The notes under the pieces were generated by a model. That model saw nothing but the letters and a program-made list of their open reading frames with translations, had not been told where the DNA came from and made no database searches. Source: Corynebacterium sanguinis (GTDB lineage Bacteria > Actinomycetota > Actinomycetes > Mycobacteriales > Mycobacteriaceae). Taken from it: DNA of 64,000 nt. The translations under genes and the position numbers were made by a program. Positions 18,661-30,782 of the stretch are shown in pieces (the first letter of the stretch is position 1; each line of letters opens with the position of its first letter). The DNA is taken from NCBI RefSeq assembly GCF_007641235.1, contig NZ_CP038157.1, forward strand, positions 2,108,001 through 2,172,000, written 5' to 3'.

Positions 18661-19620
18661 TTAAAGTTTACGTGCGGCGCGCTCGTCCGCGCGGCGTGCG
18701 ATGAGCACGGCGATGGCGCCGGAAAGGTTGTGCCACACCGAGAACACCGCCCCGGGCAGCGCCGCGAGCGGGCTGAGGTAAGTCGCGGCCAAGGTGGCGG
18801 CGAGACCGGAGTTCTGCATCCCCACCTCGATGGCCATGGTGCGGCTGACGGGTTCGGGTTGGCGGGTGAGCTTGCCGGTAAGGTAGCCCAGCACCAGCCC
18901 GGCCATATTGTGAATCACCACGGCCGCGAGCACGATCAGGCCCGCCTCGACGATCTTGTCGCGGGAGCCGAAGACCACGATCGCCACAATCGTCGAAATT
19001 GCAACGACGGAGATCCACGGCAGCACCGGCAGGATCGCCTCCACCACCTTCGGAGCCACGGTCCGCAGCACCAAGCCCAGAACGACGGGCACGAACACCA
19101 TCTTCAGAATGGACAGCGCCATCGATGAGGCGCTGACCGGCATGTACTGCCCGGCCAGCCACAGGGTCAGCACGGGGGTGATCAGCGGGGCCAGCAGCGT
19201 CGACACCGAGGTCATGGTAACGGACAGGGCGACGTCGCCACGCGCAAGATAGCTAACGACGTTCGATGAGGTGCCGCCGGGCGCACAGCCGACCAGAATC
19301 ACGCCCGCCGCGATCTCCTTCGGCAGGCCGAGCAGGAAGGTCACAGCCACCGCGAGCGCGGGCATGATGACGAACTGCGCGATTACGCCGATCAGCACGG
19401 GCAAGGGGCGGCGCGCGACGAGGGTGAAGTCAACCGGGCGCAGGGTCAGGCCCATGCCGAACATGACGATGCCGAGCAGCCAGGTTGTCCACCCAGAGAT
19501 CGGCTCGATCACCGTCGGGGCGAAGTAGCCGAGCGCGCCGCCCGCGATGACGAGCAGCGGGAAGCCGAGCGCAGCGATGTAGACGGAGCGATCGGCGCGG
19601 AGATCCTGTGAGCTGTCCAT
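18661..19620 (-). CDS. Bile acid:sodium symporter-family transporter
   Basis: A 319-residue, ten-segment membrane transporter of the BASS family. Bacterial members (ASBT/PanS-like) move organic anions with sodium; the substrate is not predictable here. Conserved family stretches include GMGLTLRPVDF and the crossover motifs GCAPGGTSSNVVSYLARGDVALSV (fragment GCAPGGTSSNVVSYLARGD) and IEVGMQNSGLAATLA. I chose ATG 19620, which has TAGCAT ending 8 nt upstream; an in-frame start at 19641 overlaps that box. It follows pfkA by 30 nt on the same strand. Confidence 0.9.
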   Translation of the reverse strand: MDSSQDLRADRSVYIAALGFPLLVIAGGALGYFAPTVIEPISGWTTWLLGIVMFGMGLTLRPVDFTLVARRPLPVLIGVIAQFVIMPALAVAVTFLLGLPKEIAAGVILVGCAPGGTSSNVVSYLARGDVALSVTMTSVSTLLAPLITPVLTLWLAGQYMPVSASSMALSILKMVFVPVVLGLVLRTVAPKVVEAILPVLPWISVVAISTIVAIVVFGSRDKIVEAGLIVLAAVVIHNMAGLVLGYLTGKLTRQPEPVSRTMAIEVGMQNSGLAATLAATYLSPLAALPGAVFSVWHNLSGAIAVLIARRADERAARKL

Positions 19621-19650
19621 GACATGGGATGCTAGTCCCAACAGCTGGAA

Positions 19651-20682
19651 CTACCCAAACATGGTCTGGGCCGTACGGTAGCGGCCCTCCGGCACCTGCT
19701 TCAGGTGCGCCACCGCGCTTTCGAGCGGCACCAGCTCAATGTTCTCGCCGTGCAGCGCGACGCAGGTGTCAAATTTGCCCTCGTGAACAGCGCGCGCGGC
19801 GTTGACGCCGTAACGTGTGGCCAGCACGCGGTCGTAGGCGGTTGGCGTGCCGCCGCGCTGGATGTGCCCAAGGACGGTGGTGCGAACGTCGTAGCCCAAG
19901 CGCGATTTGATCTCGTCGGCAATGATCTGGCCCATGCCGTTGAACGTTTTGTGGCCGAACTCGTCCTCCTCGCCCAGGCCCGCGTCCATCGTGCCCTCCT
20001 TGGGCACCGCGCCCTCGGCGACGACGATGATGCCGTACTTCTCCCCCATCTGGAATCGCCGCTCCATCGCCTTGCAAATCTCCGCGATGTCGAAGGGCTG
20101 CTCCGGGATCACGGTGTAGTGCGCCCCGCCGGCCATGCCTGCGTGCAGCGCGATCCACCCGACGTGGCGGCCCATAACCTCGACGATGAGAATGCGGTTG
20201 TGCGACTCCGCGGTGGTGTGCAGGCGGTCTATGGCGTCAGTGGCCACGCTGACTGCGGTATCGAAGCCAAAGGTGTAGTCGGTCGCCGCGACGTCATTGT
20301 CAATGGTCTTGGGCACGCCGACGACCGGGATGCCGTTGTCGGATAGCCACTTCGCGCCCTTGAGGGTGCCCTCCCCGCCGATGGCGATCAGGGCGTCGAC
20401 GCCGGCGTCGTCAAGATTGCGCTTGATCGTGTCCAGTCCCGCCTTGAACTTGTCCGGGTGGAGGCGGCCAGTGCCCAGGATCGTACCGCCACGCAGCAGG
20501 ATCGAGTCGATGAACGCGTCGTCGTAAAGGTCGATCCGGCGGTCCTCGATGAGGCCGACCCAACCATCTAGGTACCCGACCACGGTGGAGCCGTACTGAG
20601 AGCTGGCGGTACGGACAATTCCGCGGATCACCGCGTTGAGCCCCGGGCAGTCTCCACCTGATGTGAGTGTGGCAAGTCGCAT
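19651..20682 (-). CDS. pfkA: 6-phosphofructokinase
   Basis: A 343-residue glycolytic enzyme that phosphorylates fructose 6-phosphate. The N-terminus carries [15 protein letters not shown], the phosphoryl-donor site reads [12 protein letters not shown], and the catalytic region is [20 protein letters not shown]. The residue equivalent to E. coli 104 is Gly (ATP type) while position 124 is Lys, a combination known in ATP-dependent actinobacterial enzymes, so ATP is the likely donor. The ATG is 7 nt after TAGGGT, whose TAG is the stop codon of the upstream MFS gene, so pfkA probably has its own leaderless transcript. Confidence 0.95.
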   Translation of the reverse strand: MRLATLTSGGDCPGLNAVIRGIVRTASSQYGSTVVGYLDGWVGLIEDRRIDLYDDAFIDSILLRGGTILGTGRLHPDKFKAGLDTIKRNLDDAGVDALIAIGGEGTLKGAKWLSDNGIPVVGVPKTIDNDVAATDYTFGFDTAVSVATDAIDRLHTTAESHNRILIVEVMGRHVGWIALHAGMAGGAHYTVIPEQPFDIAEICKAMERRFQMGEKYGIIVVAEGAVPKEGTMDAGLGEEDEFGHKTFNGMGQIIADEIKSRLGYDVRTTVLGHIQRGGTPTAYDRVLATRYGVNAARAVHEGKFDTCVALHGENIELVPLESAVAHLKQVPEGRYRTAQTMFG

Positions 20683-20689
20683 GGTGTAT

Positions 20690-20695
20690 ACCCTA
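20690..20695 (-). promoter_or_regulatory. -10 box overlapping the MFS stop codon (pfkA promoter)
   Basis: TAGGGT on the minus strand. Its first three bases are the stop codon of the MFS gene, and it ends 7 nt before the pfkA ATG. It is the second case in the window of a stop codon doubling as the start of a -10 box. Confidence 0.45.
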
Positions 20696-22027
20696 GCGGG
20701 TTTTGGCGGTCACGTCCCTGCGCAGGAATGCCGTGCTGACAAGCCCCAACAGCATAGCCGTCAGCGGCAGCGCGATCGCGGGGGCCGCGGTAGAGGAAAC
20801 ATCGCCGCCGGCGAGCACTGCCCCCACCAGCGCCACGCCCAGCACGGACCCGACCTGGCGCACAGTGTTGTACAGCCCCGATGCGGCACCTGCCGCCTGA
20901 TCGGGCACGAACCGCATGGTGGTTGTCGCGTTCGGCGCCCACACAAACGCGCTGCCCACGCCGAGCAGCGACGTCACCGCGGCGAAGAGCAGCGCAGGCG
21001 CGCCCGTGTGCATCACCCACCACGCGAGCCCCAAACCCGCGGCCATAAACCCGAACCCCACCGCCGACAGCACGCGCGGGCTCACCCGATCACTGAGCTC
21101 GCCGGCATACGGCGTCAGCGCCATCGCGAGCAGCGACATCGGCGCCGTGAGCAGGCCAGCGCTTGTCGACGCCACCCCGGCCACGCCCTGCAGCCAATAC
21201 ATCACAGGGATGAACATCGAAGCCACGGCGAAACCCATCGTGGCAATGCCGAACGTGCCCGCCGCGAAGTTGCCGTCCGAAAACAGTCGCACCGGCACCA
21301 GCGCGTCGTCTCCCCCGCGCGCCTGGATAGCTAAGAACACTGCGAGCAGGGCCGCGCCAATGAACGCCGGGGCCCAGGCCAGGAACTGGATGCCGTAGAC
21401 CAGTGCGCCGAGTCCGGCGAGGGAGAGGGCGGTGGACAGGGCGTCGATACGCGCGGGCGAGACCGGCAGCTGGGGCAGAAACTTAAGCGCCAAGACGAGG
21501 CCGACCAGCGCGATTGCGGCCTGGGCGGCGAAGGCTGTGCGCCAGCCGGCGCCGACGAGGATGCCACCGAGGATGGGTCCGAGCAGTGAGCCGACGGAGC
21601 CGACGACGCCCCACACCGCGAAGACTCTGCCGCGCCGGTCGTTAGGCACGAACCGGTTAATCATGCCGAAGGCTTGGGGCAAAAATGCCGCGCAGCCGAG
21701 GCCTTGGAGCGCGCGGGCCGCGACGAGCGAGGCCAGGGACCACGACGCGGCGGCGAGCAACAGCGCGCCGAGGTAGAGCGCGATGCCGGCGATGAAGATG
21801 CGGCGTTGACCGAAGCGGTCGCCGAGGCGGCCCGCAACCGGCATGGGCACCACGGTGCAGATGAGGTAGACGCTGGTCAGCCACACCGCCGCGCCGACGC
21901 CGAAGGGCAGGTGCGGTGTGAGTACGGGCATGATCCCCTGATCGACCATGATCAGGAAGTAGCCCGTGGCAAGCGCCGCGAGCGCTGAGACCGGTGCGCT
22001 AGCGGCGTCCGGCTTCAAAGGCTGCAC
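20693..22027 (-). CDS. MFS drug/metabolite exporter
   Basis: A 444-residue major facilitator protein with 12-14 membrane segments, probably an exporter of the DHA2-like drug:proton antiporter type. Motif A is [11 protein letters not shown] after the second helix, and motif C-like glycines appear in [20 protein letters not shown]. The substrate is unknown. The reading frame continues upstream through gatA, but that extension (Arg/Ser/Thr-rich) is antiphase gatA sequence. I chose GTG 22027, giving a 29-nt overlap with the 3' end of gatA; a TTG a few codons later is an alternative. The overlap suggests translational coupling with gatCA. Confidence 0.85.
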   Translation of the reverse strand: MQPLKPDAASAPVSALAALATGYFLIMVDQGIMPVLTPHLPFGVGAAVWLTSVYLICTVVPMPVAGRLGDRFGQRRIFIAGIALYLGALLLAAASWSLASLVAARALQGLGCAAFLPQAFGMINRFVPNDRRGRVFAVWGVVGSVGSLLGPILGGILVGAGWRTAFAAQAAIALVGLVLALKFLPQLPVSPARIDALSTALSLAGLGALVYGIQFLAWAPAFIGAALLAVFLAIQARGGDDALVPVRLFSDGNFAAGTFGIATMGFAVASMFIPVMYWLQGVAGVASTSAGLLTAPMSLLAMALTPYAGELSDRVSPRVLSAVGFGFMAAGLGLAWWVMHTGAPALLFAAVTSLLGVGSAFVWAPNATTTMRFVPDQAAGAASGLYNTVRQVGSVLGVALVGAVLAGGDVSSTAAPAIALPLTAMLLGLVSTAFLRRDVTAKTR

Positions 22028-23483
22028 CGACGCGATACATCTTGTCGTCCTCGAAGGCCGGGGCGATGATCTGCAGGCCGACGGGCAGGTTCGTATCCGC
22101 GGCGGTGCCCGCGGGCACGGACATGCCGGGCAGGCCGGCGAGGTTGAGCGGCAGCGTGAACAGGTCGAAGTTGTACATCGCGAGCGGGTCGTCAACCTTG
22201 TCACCGAGCTTGAACGCCGTGGTGGGCACGGAAGGACCGGCGATGACATCGACGCTTTCGAAGGCGCGGGTGAAGTCGCGCGCGATGAGGGTGCGCACGC
22301 GCTGCGCCTGCAGGTAGTAGGCGTCGTAGTAGCCAACGGACAAAGCGTAGGTGCCCAGGATGATGCGGCGCTTGACCTCGCCGCCGAAGCCCTCGCCGCG
22401 GGTCAGCGCCATGACCTCCTCGGCCGAGCGAGAGCCGTCGTCACCGCGGCGCTGGCCGTAGCGCATGCCGTCGAAGCGCGCGAGGTTCGACGACACCTCT
22501 GAGGTCTGGATGAGGTAGTAGGCGCCCATGACGTTGTCGAAGTTCGGGCAGTCGACCTCGACGATCTCGGCACCCTGGTTTTCAAGCTGGGCGAACGCGG
22601 CGTCGATGACCTCGTTGACGCCGTCCTGGGTGCCGGGGCGGGCGAACTGCTTGACGCGGCCGATTCTGACCCCGCGCAGATCGCCGGAAGCTCCCTCGCG
22701 CGCCGCGGCGACCACGGGCGGGACGGCGCTGTCGACGGAGGTGGCGTCGAACTCGTCGTGGCCGGCGATGATCTCGTGGAGCAGAGCCGTGTCAAGCACG
22801 TTGTTCGCGCAGGGGCCGACCTGGTCGAGCGAGGAGGCGTTGGCGATCACGCCGTAGCGCGACACCCCGCCGTAGGTCGGCTTCGCGCCGACGGTGCCGG
22901 TCAGGGACGCGGGCTGGCGGATCGACCCGCCGGTGTCGGTGCCAATGCCGAGTGGCGCCTGCCCGGCCGCGAGCGCGGCCGCCGTGCCGGAGCCGGAGCC
23001 GCCGGGCACGCGGGTGATGTCGTGCGGGTTCTTCGTCGGGTAGTACGCGGAGTTCTCGCCGGAGGAGCCCATCGCAAACTCGTCCAGGTTGGTCTTGCCG
23101 ATAATCGGGATGCCGGCGTCGCGCAGCTTGGTCACCACGGTCGCGTCGTAGGGGCTGATGTAGCCTTCCAGCAGCTTCGACGCCGCGGTGGTCGGCGCAT
23201 CGGTGGTCACCAGCAGGTCTTTCAGCGCCAACGGCACACCGGCGAGCGCGGAGGCCGGGGCCTGACCGGCCGCGACCTGCGCGTCGACGGCATCGGCGAC
23301 GGCGAGCGCGGCGTCTGCGCTGACGTGGAGGAACGCGCCCAGCTCGGCGTCGGTCTCGGCGATGCGGTCCAAGAACGCCTGCGTGACTTCGCGCGAGGTC
23401 ACCTCACCGGACTGGATCTTGGCGGCGAGCTCGTGCGCGGGCAGGGCGATGAGCCCCTCGGAGGGAATTACGTAGTTAGTCAT
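21999..23483 (-). CDS. gatA: Asp-tRNA(Asn)/Glu-tRNA(Gln) amidotransferase subunit A
   Basis: A 494-residue amidase-signature protein that releases ammonia from glutamine for GatB. The catalytic Lys is in [18 protein letters not shown], the cis-Ser is in [14 protein letters not shown] and the Ser nucleophile is in [16 protein letters not shown]. Length and order match GatA throughout ([39 protein letters not shown]). It starts at ATG 23483, 2 nt after the gatC stop, so gatCA form one operon, followed by the overlapping MFS gene. Confidence 0.97.
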   Translation of the reverse strand: MTNYVIPSEGLIALPAHELAAKIQSGEVTSREVTQAFLDRIAETDAELGAFLHVSADAALAVADAVDAQVAAGQAPASALAGVPLALKDLLVTTDAPTTAASKLLEGYISPYDATVVTKLRDAGIPIIGKTNLDEFAMGSSGENSAYYPTKNPHDITRVPGGSGSGTAAALAAGQAPLGIGTDTGGSIRQPASLTGTVGAKPTYGGVSRYGVIANASSLDQVGPCANNVLDTALLHEIIAGHDEFDATSVDSAVPPVVAAAREGASGDLRGVRIGRVKQFARPGTQDGVNEVIDAAFAQLENQGAEIVEVDCPNFDNVMGAYYLIQTSEVSSNLARFDGMRYGQRRGDDGSRSAEEVMALTRGEGFGGEVKRRIILGTYALSVGYYDAYYLQAQRVRTLIARDFTRAFESVDVIAGPSVPTTAFKLGDKVDDPLAMYNFDLFTLPLNLAGLPGMSVPAGTAADTNLPVGLQIIAPAFEDDKMYRVGAAFEAGRR

Positions 23484-23485
23484 GT

Positions 23486-23785
23486 CTAGTCCCCTTCTCC
23501 CAGAATCTGCGGCACCACGAAGCGCTCTTCCTCCACAGCGGGGGCCTGGTCAAGCGCCTGCTTTTGGGTCAGGGTCCGCTTTTCCACGTCCTTTCGCATC
23601 CCGGCGTCGATGGAGTGCGGGTGGCTCATCGGCGTCACACCTTCGGTATCGACTTGGCGCACCTTGGACACTGCGTCGACGATGTGGTCGAGCTGCGGCG
23701 CGATCTGGTCGAGCTCCTCATCGCTGAGCGCGATGCGGGCGAGACGCGCGATGCGCGAGACCTCGTCTCTGGAAATTTCGGACAA
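23486..23785 (-). CDS. gatC: Asp-tRNA(Asn)/Glu-tRNA(Gln) amidotransferase subunit C
   Basis: A 99-residue stabilising subunit that wraps around GatA and GatB. The family pattern is clear: [20 protein letters not shown], the middle [12 protein letters not shown], and the C-terminal [12 protein letters not shown] propose the TTG at 23785 as start: it has AGGAAAG 3-4 nt upstream and gives the usual 99-residue length, whereas the first ATG in frame lies far inside the domain and a longer frame (to 23821) adds unrelated residues. Confidence 0.93.
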   Translation of the reverse strand: MSEISRDEVSRIARLARIALSDEELDQIAPQLDHIVDAVSKVRQVDTEGVTPMSHPHSIDAGMRKDVEKRTLTQKQALDQAPAVEEERFVVPQILGEGD

Positions 23786-23870
23786 TGTCTTTCCTAACCT
23801 TGGAGATGAAAACGACCTCATCTTACGTCACGGCCCAGACACTCCGGTTGGGGGCGGTGTTTGGGCGCGG

Positions 23871-23879
23871 TGATATAAC
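23871..23879 (+). promoter_or_regulatory. Extended -10 promoter of the ACT-domain gene
   Basis: TGATATAAC is an extended -10 element (TGN plus TATAAC, 23874-23879). The ATG follows 7 nt later, so the transcript is predicted to be leaderless. TTGGGG, 20 nt further upstream, is a poor -35 match. Confidence 0.55.
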
Positions 23880-23886
23880 TTGTGTT

Positions 23887-24552
23887 ATGTCTTACCTCAT
23901 CCGCGTCCACCTGCCGGACGTCCCGGGAAGCCTCGGCGAGCTCGCCGAGGCTTTCGGCATGATCGATGCCGACATTCGCTCCGTGGACATCGTTCAGATG
24001 GATCGCGCGGGGGTAGTCACCGATGACATCGTCGTCGAGCTGCCTACGGGCACGCTTGTCGACGCCCTCATCACCGCAGCCAGCTCCATCGAGGGCGCGG
24101 AGGTCGACTCGATTCGCCCGTTCACGGGCACGGTGGATCGCCGCGGTCAGATCCAGATGCTCGCCCGCATCGCCGACACCACGGGCGACGTCACCGCCGC
24201 GGCGCAGGAGCTCGTCAGCGTGATGCCGCAGGCCATGACGTCGTCGTGGGCGGTGGTGCTGCGCGACACGTCCGAGGGGTTGGAGCGCGTCGCGGCCTCC
24301 CAGGCGGCGCCGGGTGACGACGGTTCCAAGCCCACGCTCGTCGACGTCACCACGGCGCGGATCTTGCAGCGCGACTCCGACACCTGGGTACCTGAGGCGT
24401 GGTGGCTACTGGACACCACACTGGCGATCACGCCCCTGGCCGGCACGGACCTGGTGCTCGTCGTCGGACGCGTTGGTGGCCCCGACTTCCTCGCCTCCGA
24501 GGTCACGCAAATCAGGGACCTGGGACACATCATCGGCGCGATGCTGCGCTAA
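23887..24552 (+). CDS. ACT-domain amino-acid-binding protein
   Basis: A 221-residue cytosolic protein with an N-terminal ACT domain (SYLIRVHLPDVPGSLGELAEAF, with the DVPGSL ligand loop). The second half is a conserved region of unclear fold (WAVVLRDTSEGLERVAASQAAP, DLVLVVGRVGGPDFLASEV). It occurs divergent from gatC in other mycolic-acid bacteria, which suggests but does not prove a link with amino acid sensing or tRNA amidation. The ATG is leaderless behind TGATATAAC. The reading frame extends upstream into the promoter, and I rejected that extension. Confidence 0.85.
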   Translation: MSYLIRVHLPDVPGSLGELAEAFGMIDADIRSVDIVQMDRAGVVTDDIVVELPTGTLVDALITAASSIEGAEVDSIRPFTGTVDRRGQIQMLARIADTTGDVTAAAQELVSVMPQAMTSSWAVVLRDTSEGLERVAASQAAPGDDGSKPTLVDVTTARILQRDSDTWVPEAWWLLDTTLAITPLAGTDLVLVVGRVGGPDFLASEVTQIRDLGHIIGAMLR

Positions 24553-24596
24553 GTATTCCACTGCCACTCGACCTCCGGCCGTGTATGCTCCAATTT

Positions 24597-25406
24597 GTGC
24601 AGCGCTCAAATAAACTCCGCCGGTCGATGGCACTGACGTTTTCCGTTGCCGTCGTGCTGGCCATCACGGCAGTGTGCGGGGCTTTCCTCATGCTCGACGT
24701 CGTTATCCCAAATTGGTTCGTCATCGTCGCCAGGTGGATTCCCGCCATTGTGGCTGCAACAGTGATCGTGGCGTATCGCCAGCGCGACGTGCTGGGCTGG
24801 TTTCGGCTTTGCACCCCCTGGCGCAGAGCCGTCATCGGCAGCCTGGTCGCCGTGGGTGTGCTGCTGGGCACCTACGCCATCGCGTCAGCCATCGCGCTTG
24901 CTGCTGGAGTTGGCGAGCCCCATTCGGCCAGCTTCTATCTGCGGGCGCTGGCATTCATTGCCCCGGCGACACTGCTGTTCTCACTGAGCACTCTCGGCGA
25001 GGAGGTGGCATGGCGCGGGTTCCTTCACACATGCCTGGGCGATACCGGTGTTAGGCGCTCCTCGGCCGTAATCTCGGGACTGTGGGTGATTTTCCATCTC
25101 CCGCTCCACGGGACCATGGTCTACCAAGGCGTCCTGCCGCTGGATGCTGCGCTGACCTCGACGCTTACGCTCTTCGCGCTCGGTTTGCTGCTCAGCGCGA
25201 CAGCCCACCGTTTCGATTCTCCATGGCCGGCTACCTTCGCGCACGCTCTGCCCCTGTCCACTTTGAATCTGATCAACCTGCCCGCCGGCCCCAGCGCCGC
25301 CGACCATTGGGTAGTCGCGGGCATCACCTTCACAGCTCTCGTGCTGGCGGCTGCTGCGCTCACCCCCGGCCGCCGGTCGGTGGGGACGTCAACGCCCGCG
25401 CCATGA
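24597..25406 (+). CDS. CPBP-family intramembrane protease
   Basis: A 269-residue, eight-segment membrane protein of the CAAX protease/bacteriocin-processing (CPBP, Abi) family. The predicted metal motifs are present: EEVAWR (EExxxR) in LGEEVAWRGFLH, FHLPLH in the next helix and FAHALPLSTLN in the last. Bacterial members process or protect against peptides and act in envelope stress; the substrate is unknown. I favour GTG 24597 because TATGCT (24584-24589) ends 7 nt before it; ATG 24585 lies inside that box. The 3' end overlaps the TetR gene tail-to-tail by 47 bp. Confidence 0.82.
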   Translation: MQRSNKLRRSMALTFSVAVVLAITAVCGAFLMLDVVIPNWFVIVARWIPAIVAATVIVAYRQRDVLGWFRLCTPWRRAVIGSLVAVGVLLGTYAIASAIALAAGVGEPHSASFYLRALAFIAPATLLFSLSTLGEEVAWRGFLHTCLGDTGVRRSSAVISGLWVIFHLPLHGTMVYQGVLPLDAALTSTLTLFALGLLLSATAHRFDSPWPATFAHALPLSTLNLINLPAGPSAADHWVVAGITFTALVLAAAALTPGRRSVGTSTPAP

Positions 25407-26019
25407 GGGCGCGGGCAGTCTCATCTCCGGCCCGGAAATCAAGGCCGGGGCCAGCCTGACCGATCATCGCTGCCGTCAGGGGGTATCGCGACATCTCCTG
25501 CCGTCCGAGGGCGCGGGCGAAACCGGGGGTGACACCGTTGCCGGCGGCAATGAGGGCATGCCCGTAGACCCACTCGGTGAGCACACCGGTGATGCCGGCC
25601 GCGGCCTCGGCGCTGTGCCCCACCGCAACCTGGAAAAACGTCAGCAGTGTTTCGTTGAGTTTCAGGGCGTTGGGTCCCGCGATGCGCTGTTGCGCGAGAA
25701 GCTGGGCGTGACCGGGGTTATCGGTGAAGAGCTTCTGCACGTGCTGGAGGAAGGTCGCAAGCGCGGTTTCGGGATCGTCGATAAGCAACAGCCCTGTATC
25801 GATTGCTCCGAGGAACCTGTCGCCTAGCACAATCCGAATCTCCTCCAGGTCGGCGGCATAGGTGTAGAGGGCTGTGGGACTGACCCCGGCCTGTTTCGCG
25901 ATGCGGCGCTGCGTCAGCGCTCCGGGCCCGTGGCTGGCGAGAAGTTCCTCTGCGGCCAGAAGGATCTTCTCGGCGGAGATATCGCCCCTCGGACCCCGCT
26001 TTCCCGTTCCACCAACCAT
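25360..26019 (-). CDS. TetR-family transcriptional regulator
   Basis: A 219-residue repressor-type protein. The N-terminal helix-turn-helix (ISAEKILLAAEELLASHG, ALTQRRIAKQAGVSPTALYTYA) is typical TetR. The C-terminal ligand domain is all-helical and of no specific subfamily that I recognise. The ATG lies 6 nt after TACGAT (26026-26031), so it is probably leaderless. It faces the HTH/hydrolase operon across a 111-nt divergent spacer and overlaps the CPBP gene at its 3' end, so either neighbour could be its target (inference). Confidence 0.88.
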   Translation of the reverse strand: MVGGTGKRGPRGDISAEKILLAAEELLASHGPGALTQRRIAKQAGVSPTALYTYAADLEEIRIVLGDRFLGAIDTGLLLIDDPETALATFLQHVQKLFTDNPGHAQLLAQQRIAGPNALKLNETLLTFFQVAVGHSAEAAAGITGVLTEWVYGHALIAAGNGVTPGFARALGRQEMSRYPLTAAMIGQAGPGLDFRAGDETARALMARALTSPPTGGRG

Positions 26020-26118
26020 GGGCTGATCGTACCGCGTGTATTGGGGACGAACCGCGAAGACCTCAATGCGCTATCGGGCCGCAGAGTTCGTTGGGAGCCT
26101 TCGCTTCTATATTTCTGT

Positions 26119-26129
26119 TATTCTAGAAT
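26119..26129 (+). promoter_or_regulatory. -10 box with overlapping palindrome (candidate operator)
   Basis: TATTCT (26119-26124) ends 6 nt before the ATG of the HTH gene and overlaps the perfect 10-bp palindrome ATTCTAGAAT (26120-26129). A dimeric regulator bound here would block initiation, so autoregulation by the HTH protein or control by the divergent TetR protein is possible. Confidence 0.45.
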
Positions 26130-26130
26130 C

Positions 26131-26619
26131 ATGAACATAGACATTGACCGCGTCGCCGCCCTCGAGCGGCGCGTCGCGCAGCTCGAAGACCATTTCACGC
26201 CCTCACAACAACAGCCCCCCGCCTTCGCCCTCATCGAGGCGATCAAAGACAACGACGACCTCATCGACGGCGCCGTCACGTTCGGCGGGGCCGTCGACAC
26301 CGGCATCGGCCACTACGAATACGAGTGGTCCCGTCCCACCCACTGGGTTACGGACAGCCCCTGGGAGGACGAGATCTCGCGCCTGTCCGCACTCGCCCAC
26401 CCGCAGCGCGGAGAGATCCTGCGCCGCCTTTTGGGAGCTCCCGCCACTGTTGCCGAGCTCGTGTCGGAAGGCATCGTCTCCTCCACGGGTACGGCCTACC
26501 ACCACCTGGGCGCGCTACACGCCGCGGGTTGGGTGACCAAGCGCGACGGCGGGTACGCCATTCCCCCCGCCCGCGTCATTCCACTGATGGTGATCATCAC
26601 AGCGTGCGAGGCCCACTGA
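26131..26619 (+). CDS. ArsR-like helix-turn-helix regulator
   Basis: A 162-residue protein. The first 90 residues have a possible short coiled coil (IDRVAALERRVAQLEDHF) and an acidic linker. The C-terminal half is a winged helix close to ArsR-type regulators: ISRLSALAHPQRGEILRRLL, PATVAELVSEGIV, GTAYHHLGALHAAGWV. No metal-binding Cys motif is seen. It is first in a three-gene operon and its TGA overlaps the ATG of the serine hydrolase gene. The start ATG 26131 is leaderless behind TATTCT; the open frame upstream to 25930 runs through the TetR 5' end and is not supported. Its target and signal are unknown. Confidence 0.8.
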   Translation: MNIDIDRVAALERRVAQLEDHFTPSQQQPPAFALIEAIKDNDDLIDGAVTFGGAVDTGIGHYEYEWSRPTHWVTDSPWEDEISRLSALAHPQRGEILRRLLGAPATVAELVSEGIVSSTGTAYHHLGALHAAGWVTKRDGGYAIPPARVIPLMVIITACEAH

Positions 26620-27631
26620 TGAAACCGACTGCTCTGGCCGCCAGCGGCCTCGCCGTAATCGCCACACTGACCGTGATGCTGCTTCTCGGGCCCCGCCCGA
26701 TCACGGTGGGCACGCACGCCACGGGAGATGCGTCCGTCTCCAGCGCGCTTCGCAACAACGCCGAACCCGGGCACAACGACCTCGCCGCCTTCTTCCTCGA
26801 CAACGGCGACGTCCGCTTTGGCGGCCTCGACGCCGACGAACACACCGAATTCGAAATCGGCTCCATCACCAAAACCTTCAACGCCGAGCTACTACGCCAG
26901 CAGATTGCAAGCGGCGACATCACGCTTGCAACAACAGTCGGCGAGCTTATCGACGTCCCCGGCGCCCCGATCGCCGACGTCACCATGGAAGAGCTCGCCA
27001 ACCACACCGCCGGGTTGAGCTCTGTGCCCGCCGAACTTTCAAGCAGCCGCCTACCTGTGGTTTTATTCGACGGCAACCCCTACCGCGAGGCGACAGCCGA
27101 TGAGATTATCTCCCACGCGGGCGACGCAAAGCTGAAAGATCGCGGCCAGCGCAACTACTCCAACTACGGCCACGCCCTTCTCGGGCAGCTTCTGGCCCGC
27201 AACGCGAACGTCAGTTACGAGGAATTGCTGCGCACCTCAATCCTCGAGCCCGCGGGCATGGATGAGACGTACCTCGCGACGTCCGGCTCCGGAGAGTACA
27301 GCTCCCGAGGACTCGGCTTGCAGGGTCGCACCGTTGAGCCCTGGAACATGGACGGCTGGGCCCCGGCGGGCGCCATCCGCTCCACCCCGGCGGACATGGC
27401 GAAATACGCCCAATGGGTCGCCGACCACGGCCGCCCCGAGTACGGGTGGAGCCACCGGGAGATAGGTGGGACCGAATACACCTTCCACAACGGCGGGACC
27501 GGAGGTTTCCGGACCATGCTCCTGTGGTCCCCGGACGGCGAGGATGCCGTGTTCGTCGCTAACTCCAGCAGCATGTGGGTCGACGGGCTCGCCGTGGACC
27601 TGCTCGAAGAACTCGAAGGGACAGATAAGTG

Positions 27632-27632
<1 letters not shown>
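26619..27632 (+). CDS. Serine hydrolase of the beta-lactamase / class C PBP fold
   Basis: A 337-residue exported or membrane-anchored hydrolase. A hydrophobic N-terminal segment (residues 5-25) is followed by a beta-lactamase-type domain with all three active-site motifs: SITK (SxxK, in EIGSITKTFNAELL), YSN (in NYSNYGHALLG) and HNGGTGGF (third strand). Such proteins include penicillin-recognising esterases, D-aminopeptidases and class C beta-lactamases; which it is cannot be told. The ATG overlaps the regulator's stop by one base. Its own TGA overlaps the next gene's start, so regulator, hydrolase and small membrane protein form one translationally coupled unit. Confidence 0.88.
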
Positions 27633-30585
<2,953 letters not shown>

Positions 30586-30782
30586 GCCGGGCCCTCCTTA
30601 TGCACGCGCAGCCGGGGGCAACAGCTTGTTGTGGAGTGCGCGATATGCGCGGAATGCCATGTCACGACCTGGGGTTTTTCCTTTCCGACGCCCCACATCG
30701 CGCGGTACAAACCACGCACACGCAAAACCCCGGATGCACAACGCCAACAGCACCCCTTTTTTGGCGGCGCGCTGCGAAGTAT
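30586..30782. other. Intergenic region with inverted repeats
   Basis: 197 nt between two convergent genes. GGGGTTTT (30671-30678) and AAAACCCC (30724-30731) form a long-range inverted repeat; a small CAACA/TTGTTG hairpin is also present. The string ATGTCACG followed by ACCTGGGGTTTT (30659-30678) resembles two parts of the 85-bp array unit on its minus strand. No gene or canonical terminator was found. Confidence 0.4.

Noticed and set aside
22028..22336. N-terminal extension of the MFS protein by 103 residues
   Set aside because: The extension is Arg/Ser/Thr-rich antiphase sequence of gatA and has no membrane segments; the transporter starts at 22027.
25930..26130. Upstream extension of the ArsR-like regulator
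   Set aside because: It runs antisense through the TetR start; the -10 box and palindrome lie between it and the conserved domain.
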